64,000 nt of DNA from Porphyromonas crevioricanis (GTDB lineage Bacteria; Bacteroidota; Bacteroidia; Bacteroidales; Porphyromonadaceae): NCBI RefSeq assembly GCF_900167225.1, contig NZ_FUXH01000001.1:124001-188000 (forward strand), in the 5' to 3' direction. Below the pieces are notes generated by a model. It was not told the DNA's origin and made no database searches. It was given only the letters and a program-made list of their open reading frames with translations. The translations under genes were made by a program, and so were the position numbers. Shown in pieces: positions 1 through 9,425 of the stretch. Position 1 is the first letter of the stretch. Each line of letters starts with the position of its first letter.

Positions 1-274
1 AAGTCTCTTCTCCCATTTCTTGGATATGGGCATTGATCATACATCGTTTGAACCCCTTACACTCAGGACATTCTTCTGCCAATACATCAGCGTCTATTAC
101 TAATAGTCGGATAGATTTTCCGATTTGAGGAGCAGCCAAACCAATGCCATCGGATTCGTACATAGTCTCCCACATTCGGGCTATCAAGGAGGATAGGTCG
201 GGGTAGTCGGGGGAAATATCTTCAGCTACTTTTCGCAGTACAGGTTGGCCATATAGGTAGATAGGTAGATTCAT
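1..274 (-). CDS. def: Peptide deformylase, C-terminus cut by the left edge
   Basis: Removes the N-terminal formyl group from nascent proteins in the cytoplasm, using a catalytic metal. Translating the minus strand from the ATG at 272-274 gives [19 protein letters not shown] followed by the diagnostic motif 1 [10 protein letters not shown] near residue 44. The ECLS and HEFDH motifs would lie beyond position 1, so the gene is truncated by the window. The next gene upstream is ruvX, ending 34 bp away on the same strand, so the two are probably cotranscribed. The motif makes the family secure; activity cannot be judged because the metal ligands are outside the window. Confidence 0.93.
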   Translation of the reverse strand, partial: MNLPIYLYGQPVLRKVAEDISPDYPDLSSLIARMWETMYESDGIGLAAPQIGKSIRLLVIDADVLAEECPECKGFKRCMINAHIQEMGEET

Positions 275-308
275 GCTATTGTCATTTTTATTTTGGTCTA
301 TGTTCTTG

Positions 309-737
309 TTAGAAAGAAGAGCGATAATCCTTCCGTTCTAAGTAGGATTGTAGTATGATCACTGCGCTTACTTCATCAACCAATCCCTTATTCCTCCTTT
401 TCATTTTGGGGATCCCGGCTTCGATGATAGACCGCTGTGCCAAGACGGAAGTGAATCGTTCGTCTTCGTATTCCACAGGTATATCTGGGTATTTCTTTTT
501 GAGTTTTTCCACAAAGGGACGAATCTTCGCCATGGACTCAGATTCTTGCCCGTTCATTTGTCGTGGGTAACCGACAAGAATGAGGTCTATTGGCTCTTTG
601 GCAATGTAGTCGGATAGAAATTTCTCAAGCGTATATGTTGCCACCGTGCATAATCCTCCTGGGATCATGCCGAGCACGTCCGTCACAGCAATGCCACAAC
701 GCTTCAATCCATAATCAATGGCTAATATTCTTCCCAT
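309..737 (-). CDS. ruvX: RuvX/YqgF-family nuclease (putative pre-16S rRNA nuclease)
   Basis: A 142-residue RNase H-fold protein of the YqgF/RuvX family, linked to 16S rRNA 5' end maturation and formerly called a Holliday junction resolvase homologue. The first strand carries the signature [17 protein letters not shown] with its catalytic Asp. Further acidic positions lie in DERFTS and near the C-terminus in [16 protein letters not shown]. The ATG at 735-737 is preferred over a TTG three codons upstream. Length is typical of the family. It lies directly upstream of def in the same direction. Confidence 0.93.
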   Translation of the reverse strand: MGRILAIDYGLKRCGIAVTDVLGMIPGGLCTVATYTLEKFLSDYIAKEPIDLILVGYPRQMNGQESESMAKIRPFVEKLKKKYPDIPVEYEDERFTSVLAQRSIIEAGIPKMKRRNKGLVDEVSAVIILQSYLERKDYRSSF

Positions 738-918
738 TGCCGGCAAAGTTAATGGATTAGTATGGGATGAATAAAACCAGTTCGGGGCATCTTAAAGTTC
801 CGTGAGAGCAAATAACAAGGGGAAAAGCTCTTTTCTTTTTTGCTAAGCCCAATTGAGTCTCATTTTTTCATCATGGGGAAACATAGAGAGGGTTATGTAT
901 CCACATGCCAACAAGAAT

Positions 919-2079
919 TTAAGAGGGTAGACAATTCAGAAAGGAGTATGCGAGTTCTCTCGTTTCTTTATCTGTGTCAATTAGATCTTCTAGACATGGG
1001 GTGGTGATGTAAGAAATCTTTGTCATGCAATACTCCAACAAAGAGGACATCCTGGTAAAGCTCAAATCTTCCTTGAGAAAAGCCTCCACTGCTACTTCAT
1101 TGGCCGCATTTAGGATACAGGGTATATTCCCTCCCTGACGAATGGCTCGATAGGCCAACTCCAAGTTTGGAAATCTTTTGGTATCGGGGGGAAAAAAGGA
1201 CAAATTTTTTCCGAAGAAATCAACCCGAGGATAGCTGTTTGGTATTCTGCGAGTGAGCCCCAAAGCGTAGCTAATGGGCAGACGCATGTCTGGAATACCA
1301 AGTTGGGCCTTTATACTTCCATCTGCAAACTCTACCATAGAGTGGACGATACTTTCCGGGTGTACCAATACTTCTATTCTATCTACGGGGCATCCGAAGA
1401 GCCAATGGGCTTCAATCATTTCAAACCCTTTGTTCATAAGAGAGGCTGAATCTATTGTCACCTTGGCCCCCATTTGCCAGTTGGGATGTTTTAAGGCATC
1501 AGCCGGACAGATTGAGTTGAAAGTATCTCCTGGTCTGTGCAGGAATGGCCCACCTGAGGCTGTGAGTAAAATCTTTGCTATCGGATTGAATTCTCCCACC
1601 AAACATTGGAAAATAGCCGAGTGCTCCGAGTCTACCGGGATAATGGATGCGTTCCCTGTGTGTACTTTTTCCATCACAAGCCTTCCTGCAACAACCAGCG
1701 TCTCTTTGTTGGCAAGTGCAATTGTTTTTCCGGCATCGGCAGCTGCAAGGGTGGGGAGTAGACCTGCATAACCGACCATGGCTGTGAGTACGATGTCTAC
1801 TGCTTCTAATGTTGCAGCATCAGCAATGGCATCGGCTCCACTCCAGACTTTGATAGGGAGGTGTGCCAAAGCTTCTTTAACCTTGATGTAGTGGGTCTCA
1901 TTAGCCACAACAACTACCTCCGGCTCAAATTCGATAGCTTGTTTGATTAGTAAATCTGCATTATTACGCCCGGTAATCACATACGCCGATAGGAGATCCG
2001 GATTATCTCTTATTATGTCGAGAGCTTGGGTACCGATAGATCCTGTAGATCCTAGTATTGCAACATTTCTTTTTTTCAT
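919..2079 (-). CDS. dxr: 1-deoxy-D-xylulose 5-phosphate reductoisomerase
   Basis: Catalyses the NADPH-dependent conversion of DXP to MEP, the committed step of the non-mevalonate isoprenoid pathway, and is the target of fosmidomycin. The 386 residues show the NADPH loop AILGSTGSIGTQALDII at the N-terminus, the central metal and substrate region around PVDSEHSAIFQ and TASGGPF, and the LNAANEVAVEAFL segment typical of Dxr. The start codon overlaps the rimM stop (ATGA), so the two are translationally coupled in one minus-strand operon with murA. Full length with no anomaly. Confidence 0.97.
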   Translation of the reverse strand: MKKRNVAILGSTGSIGTQALDIIRDNPDLLSAYVITGRNNADLLIKQAIEFEPEVVVVANETHYIKVKEALAHLPIKVWSGADAIADAATLEAVDIVLTAMVGYAGLLPTLAAADAGKTIALANKETLVVAGRLVMEKVHTGNASIIPVDSEHSAIFQCLVGEFNPIAKILLTASGGPFLHRPGDTFNSICPADALKHPNWQMGAKVTIDSASLMNKGFEMIEAHWLFGCPVDRIEVLVHPESIVHSMVEFADGSIKAQLGIPDMRLPISYALGLTRRIPNSYPRVDFFGKNLSFFPPDTKRFPNLELAYRAIRQGGNIPCILNAANEVAVEAFLKEDLSFTRMSSLLEYCMTKISYITTPCLEDLIDTDKETRELAYSFLNCLPS

Positions 2080-2645
2080 AGATCCAAGATGCCGGATGGG
2101 ATATTCAGTTCGATAGTTTTCTTGGAGTGATCTATCTCGATAATGAGCTCCTTAGCTGCCGGGACAAGTACTTTTTTGTCTTTGGAGGATGATAGACACA
2201 GTTCAAACAAAGGGTTGATGGTAGATTCATCTACCGATACTATTTCTCCTACCTCATTCTTTTTTTTGTCAATAATATGGTATCCAAGGAGTCGGTTTGG
2301 GTTGTTCAGTTCAGCTTCGTCTTCGATGTACTTTGACTGTATATAAAGTTTACATCCAGATATACGGAGAGCTTCGTCGGAGTTGTTTACTTCTGCGAAA
2401 CGGAGTAACGCCAAGTCTCTTTTAGATCGATAACTTAATACCCGAAAAGGGATTGGAAGAGCATCCAATTCTATGAATAGGAAAAATCTCTCGCTCTCGT
2501 CTTCAAGCAGAGCGGACGGGTCTATATCCAACTCACATGCGATTTCTCCAGAAAGGGCGTGCGGCTTGAGTGTTCGACCGACTGGCAATAGATCTGACTG
2601 ATTTATTGGATCAAGAAAGGCGAGAGATGTGTGCTCCAAGTGCAT
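2076..2645 (-). CDS. rimM: Ribosome maturation factor RimM
   Basis: An assembly factor for the 30S subunit head that binds S19 and helps 16S rRNA processing. The 189-residue product has the N-terminal RimM beta-barrel starting LLPVGRTLKPHALSGE and the C-terminal PRC-barrel region (LLGYHIIDKKKNEVGEI, then VLVPAAKELI). The ATG at 2643-2645 lies inside the 3' end of murA, a 35 bp overlap, and the stop overlaps dxr by 4 bp. The murA-rimM-dxr run is therefore tightly coupled. Confidence 0.94.
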   Translation of the reverse strand: MHLEHTSLAFLDPINQSDLLPVGRTLKPHALSGEIACELDIDPSALLEDESERFFLFIELDALPIPFRVLSYRSKRDLALLRFAEVNNSDEALRISGCKLYIQSKYIEDEAELNNPNRLLGYHIIDKKKNEVGEIVSVDESTINPLFELCLSSSKDKKVLVPAAKELIIEIDHSKKTIELNIPSGILDL

Positions 2646-3921
2646 TGAGTCTATGTTCTATATTTTGGTATCCTCGGTCTATTTGATCAATGTTGTGTAT
2701 GATGCTGGTACCTTCCGCACTCATAGCAGCTATCAATAGGGCTATACCGGCTCTTATATCTGGGGATGTCATTTGTGCAGCCCTGAGACTATAGCGTTTG
2801 CCCAGCCCTATAATTGTGGCTCGATGTGGGTCACAAAGAATAATTTGTGCCCCCATGTCGATCAATTTGTCTACGAAGAAGAGACGGCTCTCAAACATCT
2901 TTTGGTGTATCAACACAGAACCTCTTGCCTGAGTGGCAACAACCAGAAACACGCTGAGTAAGTCTGGAGAGAGTCCTGGCCATGGAGCGTCGGCAATAGT
3001 CATGATGGAACCATCCATAAAGGTTTCTATCTCATATATCTCCTGCTCCGGTACAAGGAGGTCATCCCCCTGCTCTTGTACCTGAATTCCGAGCCGTCTG
3101 AACGAGGGAACAATAATTCCTAAGTCTGGCAGACTTACATCCTTGATCGTGATGCTGGAACCGGTCATTGCAGCCATACCAACGAAACTGCCAACTTCAA
3201 TCATGTCTGGCAAGATACGGTGCTCAGCGACGTGAAGTGAATCAACGCCTGTAATAGTAAGCAAATTGGATCCGATGCCTTCTATTTTCGCACCCATAGA
3301 CACAAGGAGTTTGCAAAGCTGTTGCAGATAAGGCTCGCAGGCTGCATTATATACTGTGGTAACCCCTTCAGCCAGTGTGGCTGCCATGACGATATTGGCT
3401 GTGCCGGTTACAGAGGCTTCATCCAGCAGCATATAGGTGCCACGGAGTTTTCCAGAAACCTTTAACTCATAGCTTTGCTTTGGCTTGATATACTCACAGT
3501 CAGCTCCCAAGGCCATGATACCTGTGATATGGGTGTCCAGACGTCTACGCCCGATTTTGTCTCCTCCTGGCTTGGGGAATATGGCATAGCCAAAACGAGC
3601 AATCATTGGACCGACGAGTAAGACAGAACCCCTCAGCTTGCGACTTTTGAGTAGAAAGGATTCGTCTTTTATGAAATCCCAATTGATGTCTGAAGCACAA
3701 AAAGAATAGCTACTGCTATTTAGCCGATCCACTTTTACGCCCATCAGACGCAATAGGTCTATTAGATTATTGACATCCAGAATGTCCGGTACATTGTGTA
3801 TTGTTACCTTTTCACTGGTCAGAAGGGTAGCCGAAATGATTTGCAGTGCCTCATTTTTTGCCCCTTGAGGAACAATCTCTCCTTTCAATTTGTATCCACC
3901 TTCAATAACGAATGAGCCCAT
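2611..3921 (-). CDS. murA: UDP-N-acetylglucosamine 1-carboxyvinyltransferase, Cys-to-Asp active site
   Basis: Transfers enolpyruvate from PEP to UDP-GlcNAc, the first committed step of peptidoglycan synthesis. The start is placed at the ATG 3919-3921 (MGSFVIEGGYKLKGEI); a longer reading frame adds 19 residues that do not resemble MurA. The KNEALQI segment and the GPMIARFG and DTHITGIMALGA blocks match the family. At the position of the E. coli catalytic Cys115 (GGCTIG) the sequence reads GGDKIG, with codon GAC at 3559-3561. Asp at this position is a known natural variant that keeps MurA active and prevents covalent fosfomycin binding. Confidence 0.96.
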   Translation of the reverse strand: MGSFVIEGGYKLKGEIVPQGAKNEALQIISATLLTSEKVTIHNVPDILDVNNLIDLLRLMGVKVDRLNSSSYSFCASDINWDFIKDESFLLKSRKLRGSVLLVGPMIARFGYAIFPKPGGDKIGRRRLDTHITGIMALGADCEYIKPKQSYELKVSGKLRGTYMLLDEASVTGTANIVMAATLAEGVTTVYNAACEPYLQQLCKLLVSMGAKIEGIGSNLLTITGVDSLHVAEHRILPDMIEVGSFVGMAAMTGSSITIKDVSLPDLGIIVPSFRRLGIQVQEQGDDLLVPEQEIYEIETFMDGSIMTIADAPWPGLSPDLLSVFLVVATQARGSVLIHQKMFESRLFFVDKLIDMGAQIILCDPHRATIIGLGKRYSLRAAQMTSPDIRAGIALLIAAMSAEGTSIIHNIDQIDRGYQNIEHRLNALGAHISRLS

Positions 3922-4011
3922 AGTAAATAAAAGATTCGTTGTTCTACTTAATTGTTGGCAAGTCTGCTTTTCTCTCACGATTGTGAAAGAGAGGACCGAT
4001 CCGGTCTCTTG

Positions 4012-4614
4012 TCACTTCTTTTTCTTTTTCTTGTTGCCCTGTTTTGTGGTATTGTCTTGCTGATGTATTTCCGGCTTCGACAAGATGTGCCTATCCTCCG
4101 AGAGTTCTATTTCTCCGTCTGAAAATTCGTATAGATCCTTGAATATTCTAAAGTCGGTTACTTCCGGTTTATTCCAATTGGCATAGGAGCGTTTCATCTG
4201 ATTTGCGATCATTAGAGATAGGGCTTCCCGCTCCTCTCCCGGTTTCATCTCAGATGCTTTCTTGATGAGCTCTTGCACGATGTGACCATAGTGTCGATAG
4301 ATGATGTCATTGTCGGGGTAGGGGACTTTTGTCGGCTGCTTCTCCAGCTGATCTTTGCGAATAACCTCGCAAGGATAGTCTATATCGAGCTTGAAGTCGG
4401 CCATGATAGCAAGATGATCCCAATAGACATTCTCATTATTGCCATTGTTTACCTTAAATTCTGGAAACATACCGGACATGATCCGAACGATGGATCGTGC
4501 ACAAAAGTTTCGCTCAACTCGGTCTGGTATTGAGAGACAATGGTTCACCATGTTTTGTATGTTTCGTCCATACTCTGGCAGAGCCAATGCCGGTTGTTTG
4601 CTGTATTTCATCAT
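4012..4614 (-). CDS. DUF4290 domain-containing protein
   Basis: A 200-residue protein of a family restricted, as far as I know, to Bacteroidota and of unknown function. It has no signal peptide or membrane segment. The core (LPEYGRNIQNMVNHC, then DYPCEVIRKDQLEKQPTKVPYPD and ANQMKRSYANWNK) is family-like, and the C-terminus is a lysine run. It lies immediately upstream of murA on the same strand. I recall DUF4290 and murA being neighbours in other Bacteroidota, which hints at an envelope or cell-cycle role, but that is inference only. Confidence 0.85.
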   Translation of the reverse strand: MMKYSKQPALALPEYGRNIQNMVNHCLSIPDRVERNFCARSIVRIMSGMFPEFKVNNGNNENVYWDHLAIMADFKLDIDYPCEVIRKDQLEKQPTKVPYPDNDIIYRHYGHIVQELIKKASEMKPGEEREALSLMIANQMKRSYANWNKPEVTDFRIFKDLYEFSDGEIELSEDRHILSKPEIHQQDNTTKQGNKKKKKK

Positions 4615-4650
4615 AGTGTGATTCTTTTTCTTTTTGGTTTCTACGGATAA

Positions 4651-5946
4651 TTAGTACCCGGGCCTTTTGAGTAGCCTAAATGTATTGACTTTGTAGGCCT
4701 CCACTCCAGGTTGATCGAATGGATTAACCTTCAGCATGAGACCTCCGATAGCCACCACAAACTCGAAGAAGTAAAGGAGTTGTCCCATGCAGTAGGCGTT
4801 TAGCTCCGGTACACTGACTTCAAGTATTGGCACCTCTCCCTCGGTATGGGCCATCTGGCTGCCAATGAGGGCCTGTCGGTTGATTTCATTGGGGCTATAT
4901 CCTGCAATGTAATTGAGTTGATCGGTGTCCTCTGCGTAGAGAGGAAGAGTGAGGTTGTTTCTACATTTATCTACAGTGACATAGGTTTCAAATATACTTC
5001 GCTCCCCTTGCTGTATCCACTGTCCCATAGAATGGAGATCGGTAGTGAGCGTAATGGCAGCAGGAAAAAGACCTCGTTGCTGCTTCCCTTCGCTTTCGGC
5101 AAAGAGCTGCTTCCACCACTCAGAGAAGAAATGCAGTTTTGGAGTGGAGGTTGCCAAAATTTCGATTTTTTTCCCACTCATGTAAAGTGCATATCGGGCC
5201 GCCGCAAAGCGCATGGCCGGATTTTTGTCAAAAGCCACGGACAGACATTGCTCTCTCATCCTTTTTGCACCATTGAGCAACTGGCGTATGTCTATCCTTG
5301 ATATAGCCATGGGTAACAATCCCACAGCTGTTAAGACGGAAAAGCGACCTCCCACATTGTCCGGGATGTCTAATGCTGTGAGTTTTTTTTGATTAGCCAG
5401 AGTGCGTAAAGCTCCTGAGAAAGGGCTGGTTATGACTACTGTAAGCCGATCGGCTTCTTTCTCTCCGACCTTTCCTATCAAGAGGTCTCGCAAGAAACGA
5501 AAGGCAATAGCCGGCTCTGTGGTTGTGCCACTCTTTGATATATGTATGATGCCAAAACTTCTATCTTGGAGCAGCATCATGAGTTCATATAGATAGTCCT
5601 GACAGATATTCTGCCCGGCAAAGAGGACTTGCGGATGCTTATGTGTTGTTCGATAGCTTTCAAAGCTATGCCCGAGGGCCTGTATTACGGCCCTCCCTCC
5701 CAAATAACTCCCACCAATACCGATGCATATCACAAAATCGCAGCCTGAGAAAGTAGAGGCTGCTCGTTCTATCCGAAGGAAGTCTTCTTCCTGCATACTG
5801 ATGGGAGTATCTACCCAGCCTAATACATGATTTTTGTCTTCCTTCTTTCGTTCCAGTAAAGTCTTGCCGGACTGCACAGCCAATCTTTCTATCTCAGCAT
5901 CATACAGAGCTTGGATGGATTGTAGGTTTATGTACAGGTCACTCAT
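4651..5946 (-). CDS. pgi: Glucose-6-phosphate isomerase
   Basis: Interconverts glucose 6-phosphate and fructose 6-phosphate in the cytoplasm. The 431-residue protein has the SIS-type fold with the phosphate loop GIGGSYLGGRAV near residue 76, HISKSGTTTEPA near 135, and the later PGI block NVGGRFSVLTAVGLLP. It is of the short bacterial type, about 100 residues shorter than the E. coli enzyme, which is normal for Bacteroidota. It is the first of a pgi-gpsA-lysS minus-strand series with short gaps (17 bp to gpsA). Confidence 0.95.
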   Translation of the reverse strand: MSDLYINLQSIQALYDAEIERLAVQSGKTLLERKKEDKNHVLGWVDTPISMQEEDFLRIERAASTFSGCDFVICIGIGGSYLGGRAVIQALGHSFESYRTTHKHPQVLFAGQNICQDYLYELMMLLQDRSFGIIHISKSGTTTEPAIAFRFLRDLLIGKVGEKEADRLTVVITSPFSGALRTLANQKKLTALDIPDNVGGRFSVLTAVGLLPMAISRIDIRQLLNGAKRMREQCLSVAFDKNPAMRFAAARYALYMSGKKIEILATSTPKLHFFSEWWKQLFAESEGKQQRGLFPAAITLTTDLHSMGQWIQQGERSIFETYVTVDKCRNNLTLPLYAEDTDQLNYIAGYSPNEINRQALIGSQMAHTEGEVPILEVSVPELNAYCMGQLLYFFEFVVAIGGLMLKVNPFDQPGVEAYKVNTFRLLKRPGY

Positions 5947-5963
5947 AGTGCCAATTTGCCTTT

Positions 5964-6968
5964 TTATTTGAAATGCCGAGTAAGTGCTGTAATAGCCTCA
6001 TTCGGGACTCGTTTTTCATACAGAATTTCGTATACAGTATCCATGATAGGCATATTTACACGGAAACGTTTGTTTACCTCACGTACACACTTGGCCCCAT
6101 AGTATCCCTCTGCGATCATCTCCATTTCCATCTGAGCTGCTTTCACGCTGTAGCCCTTCCCTATCATGTTGCCAAAAGTACGATTTCTGCTGTATTGCGA
6201 GTAGGCTGTTACCAACAAGTCGCCCAGATACACAGAATCCGTAATATCCCTATCGACCAAGTGCACTGTATTGACAAAGCGATTCATCTCACTGATTGCA
6301 TTCGACATGAGTACGGACTGGAAGTTATCTCCATACTGTAAGCCATTGCAAATTCCTGCAGCTATGGCATAGACATTTTTCAGAACAGAGGCGTACTCTA
6401 TCCCCACCACATCATTACTCACAGCACAGAAAGTAAAGTCCGTGCGTAGAGCTTGTGCAAAAAGCTCAGCCTTGGCCTTGTCGAAGCAACCCACAGTGAG
6501 GTAGGATAGCCTGTTTTTTGCCACTTCCTCTGCATGACACGGGCCGGCAACAGCTCCTATCATATGTCGAGGAATTTCCATTTCATGTTCCAGATAATCC
6601 GATATGAGGACATTTTCATCCGGAACAATTCCTTTAATCGCATTGATGATAAGTTTGTCTTTGAGGCTGGATGAGCGAAGTCGTTTGAGATAGGTCTTTA
6701 TGAAAGGAGAGGGCGTTACCAATACGACAGTGTCAGAAGCTCGGAAAAAGGCATTCAGATCCGAGTCGCTAAAGAAACATATTCGTTTTTTATCGAAGTG
6801 TACGGATGTGAGGTAGTCGGGGTTATGACCGGTCTGTTGAAAGGCTTTGATTTTTTCCGACCGACGCACAAACCAATTGATTCGGGTTTGGGTCCCTAAT
6901 ATAATCTTAGCCAAAGCCGTAGCCCAACTGCCACTGCCTAGTATCCCTATGACGCCTAAGCTGTCCAT
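5964..6968 (-). CDS. gpsA: NAD(P)H-dependent glycerol-3-phosphate dehydrogenase
   Basis: Reduces dihydroxyacetone phosphate to sn-glycerol 3-phosphate for phospholipid synthesis. The start is placed at the ATG 6966-6968 (MDSLGVIGILGSGSWATALA) because the nucleotide-binding loop GSGSWATA must be near the N-terminus; an upstream extension of 18 residues is rich in aromatics and not family-like. Other matching blocks are NAIKGIVP, AVAGPCHAEEVA, the catalytic-Lys region EYASVLKNVYAIAAGI and SRNRTFGNMIGKG. It follows pgi closely, and lysS lies about 95 bp upstream. Confidence 0.95.
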   Translation of the reverse strand: MDSLGVIGILGSGSWATALAKIILGTQTRINWFVRRSEKIKAFQQTGHNPDYLTSVHFDKKRICFFSDSDLNAFFRASDTVVLVTPSPFIKTYLKRLRSSSLKDKLIINAIKGIVPDENVLISDYLEHEMEIPRHMIGAVAGPCHAEEVAKNRLSYLTVGCFDKAKAELFAQALRTDFTFCAVSNDVVGIEYASVLKNVYAIAAGICNGLQYGDNFQSVLMSNAISEMNRFVNTVHLVDRDITDSVYLGDLLVTAYSQYSRNRTFGNMIGKGYSVKAAQMEMEMIAEGYYGAKCVREVNKRFRVNMPIMDTVYEILYEKRVPNEAITALTRHFK

Positions 6969-7063
6969 TCGAATATAGTTGATGTACAGAAAGTAAAAAG
7001 GATAGTTCTCCTGGCATACCACACTCTAATCGTCTCTGTGGCAATACTATCCTTTTACACTGC

Positions 7064-8794
7064 TTATTTTTCTACAGAACTCCAAGAGCTTACGTCTTCT
7101 AAGTGAAGTGCCGGCAAGCCTAATTTGTACTTCTTGTTCAGGTCAGTAAGGAGTTGGAGTATCTTTCCCGGGCGTTCTTTCTTCACAGCGTCTACAGTCA
7201 AATAGCCAGCCTTGTATAGCACTGGTACCCATTCATCGGCAATACCAGCAGCTGCGAAGGTTTCCCGACTGTCTCGCTGAACCCTCTTTTCAGGCCTCAT
7301 TTGTGGAAAGAACAGCACCTCTTGTATACTCTCTTGTCCGGTGAGCAACATTACCAAACGATCCATTCCAATACCCATACCACTAGTAGGAGGCATACCA
7401 TACTCCAACGCACGCAGGAAGTCATGGTCGATATACATTGCCTCATCGTCTCCTTTTTGAGACAGTTTCAATTGCTCTTCAAAACGTTCCCGTTGATCTA
7501 TAGGGTCGTTTAGCTCACTGTAGGCATTGGCTATTTCTTTGCCGTTCACTATAAGCTCGAAGCGTTCGGTGAGGTCTGGGTTGGATCGGTGTTGCTTGGT
7601 TAGCGGAGACATCTCTTTGGGGTAGTCGATGATGAATGTCGGCTGTATGTACTGACTTTCGCATTTTTCCCCAAAGATTTCATCTATCAGCTTTCCTTTA
7701 CCCATAGCTTCCGAAACCTCTATGTCCAAATCTTTGCACGTCTTGCGTAGTGTATCCTCGTCCATACCGGTGATGTCCACTCCGGTGTATTCTTTTATGG
7801 CATCTGTCATTGTGATGCGCTTGTATGGAGCCTTGAAGTCAATGACTTTTTCTCCAACCTTGACCACTGTCGTGCCCAAGACTTCAAGGCATATCCGCTC
7901 AAGCATTTGCTCTACGAATGACATCATCCAATTGTAGTCCTTATAGGCTACGTATATCTCCATACACGTAAACTCTGGATTATGAGTCCTGTCCATCCCC
8001 TCATTGCGGAAATTGCGACTAAACTCGTAAACACCATCAAAGCCCCCTACAATGAGCCTTTTCAGGTACAGCTCGTTGGCGATACGCAAGTAGAGGGGAA
8101 TATCCAAGGCATTGTGATGTGTGATAAAAGGTCTGGCAGAGGCCCCTCCGGGTATCGGCTGTAGTACGGGGGTATCCACTTCCAGATATCCATGCTCATT
8201 GAAGAAAGAGCGCATTGCATTGAATATCTTGGTGCGTTTGATGAAAATATCTTTCACTCCCTCGTTTACGATCAAATCTACATACCTCTGACGGTAACGC
8301 ATCTCAGGGTCACTGAAACTATCGTAAGTAACTCCATCCTTCACTTTTACCACGGGTAGTGGCTTGAGACTTTTTGAGAGGAATGTAATCTCTTGAGCAT
8401 GGATTGATATTTCTCCCATACGGGTGCGAAAAACAAAGCCCTCTACTCCTATGATGTCACCAATGTCCATGCTTTTCTTTACAACCACATTGTAAAAAGT
8501 TTTGTCATCTTCTGGACAAAGGTCATCACGAGTGGCATAGATTTGAATCCGCCCTTGTTTGTCTTGCAACTCAATAAACGAAGCCTTACCCATGATGCGA
8601 CGACTCATCACCCGTCCCGCCACACGAACCTGGCGAGGAATTTCTTCCGTGTCATCGAATGTTGCTTTTATGTTGGCCGAGTCGTCATTTATCACATATT
8701 CGGCTGCCGGATAAGGCTCTATCCCTATTGAGCGAAGTTCTTCCAAACTATTACGTCTGATAATCTCCTGCTCATTGAGTTCTAATATATCCAT
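7064..8794 (-). CDS. lysS: Lysyl-tRNA synthetase, class II
   Basis: Charges tRNA-Lys. The 576 residues hold the N-terminal OB-fold anticodon-binding domain ([20 protein letters not shown], residues about 55-145), class II motif 2 in [14 protein letters not shown], and motif 3 in [13 protein letters not shown]. The C-terminus has about 70 residues beyond the catalytic core (from [14 protein letters not shown]), as in other Bacteroidota LysRS. Transcription must start in the scarred intergenic region upstream, where an orphan copy of another gene's promoter and leader (9040-9224) points toward this gene. Confidence 0.96.
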   Translation of the reverse strand: MDILELNEQEIIRRNSLEELRSIGIEPYPAAEYVINDDSANIKATFDDTEEIPRQVRVAGRVMSRRIMGKASFIELQDKQGRIQIYATRDDLCPEDDKTFYNVVVKKSMDIGDIIGVEGFVFRTRMGEISIHAQEITFLSKSLKPLPVVKVKDGVTYDSFSDPEMRYRQRYVDLIVNEGVKDIFIKRTKIFNAMRSFFNEHGYLEVDTPVLQPIPGGASARPFITHHNALDIPLYLRIANELYLKRLIVGGFDGVYEFSRNFRNEGMDRTHNPEFTCMEIYVAYKDYNWMMSFVEQMLERICLEVLGTTVVKVGEKVIDFKAPYKRITMTDAIKEYTGVDITGMDEDTLRKTCKDLDIEVSEAMGKGKLIDEIFGEKCESQYIQPTFIIDYPKEMSPLTKQHRSNPDLTERFELIVNGKEIANAYSELNDPIDQRERFEEQLKLSQKGDDEAMYIDHDFLRALEYGMPPTSGMGIGMDRLVMLLTGQESIQEVLFFPQMRPEKRVQRDSRETFAAAGIADEWVPVLYKAGYLTVDAVKKERPGKILQLLTDLNKKYKLGLPALHLEDVSSWSSVEK

Positions 8795-9039
8795 TTTTGT
8801 TGCAAGTACTTGTTGTATTCGTAGCGAAGGTAGCTATAAAAACTGAAAGGAACTAAAATAATCTTGACTCCAAATATGCTATCTCTCGGATGTGAGGATG
8901 AGAGAGGTCGGGAGGGGTGATAAGGATCCAAGGCTATGGTTTCGAATATGTTCTGACTATGCGTTTTGACAAGTCCTCAATACCGAACAATAAGCATCAC
9001 TAAACTATCGGGGATTGTGCCTAATGTTCGTTCTATAAC

Positions 9040-9224
9040 AACGAGAGTTCGACATGAGAAAACGATGAATAAAACTACCTCACCAACTGTATTAACTACC
9101 TAATATTGCTGGTGTTATGATTGAAAAGATAGCGAATTAATTGTTTCTTAATACTTGACGGTCAGTAAAATGTGAATAGATAAAATGTTGCTTTATCTTT
9201 ATAGAGACAAATGTAGTTGTTGTT
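9040..9224 (-). repeat. Orphan copy of the OMP-gene promoter and leader (copy A)
   Basis: About 185 bp imperfectly match 12796-12976, the promoter and 5' leader of the outer-membrane protein gene. Shared blocks include AACGAGAGTTC, ACCTCACCAACTGTATT, ACTACCTAATATTGC and GGTGTTAT, plus a TAnnTTTG-type box (TACATTTG read on the minus strand, 9215 to 9208). Similarity ends at this box, just before a probable transposase remnant. No OMP coding sequence follows; the next gene in this direction is lysS, about 245 bp on. It could be a relic of gene duplication and deletion, or a free-standing transcribed leader. Confidence 0.7.
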
Positions 9225-9233
9225 TTTGACCTA

Positions 9234-9367
9234 TAGACCACAATTTTGTCACCAACCTGATCTCGGGACTTATCGCTTACAACATACTGCCTAAAAAGCC
9301 TGAACTCAATATTGAAATCATCAGAAATCCAACTTCCCTATTTACGCTTAGTTGGATAGAACAATGT
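9234..9367 (+). pseudogene. Possible transposase C-terminal remnant
   Basis: A plus-strand reading frame without an ATG encodes DHNFVTNLISGLIAYNILPK followed by KPELNIEIIR and ends at a TAA at 9365-9367. The NF-x-TNLISGLIAY-x-x-x-PKKP pattern resembles the C-terminal end of some Bacteroidota insertion-sequence transposases. I recognise this by pattern only. The fragment is about 43 residues, has no start, and abuts the end of repeat copy A and the truncated end of the recombinase pseudogene. That placement suggests an insertion event followed by decay. Confidence 0.35.
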
Positions 9368-9425
9368 TAAAGCCAATGTTCCGAAGCTGTGGAAACCAAC
9401 ATGGTAGATCAGCGGAGTGCGAATA

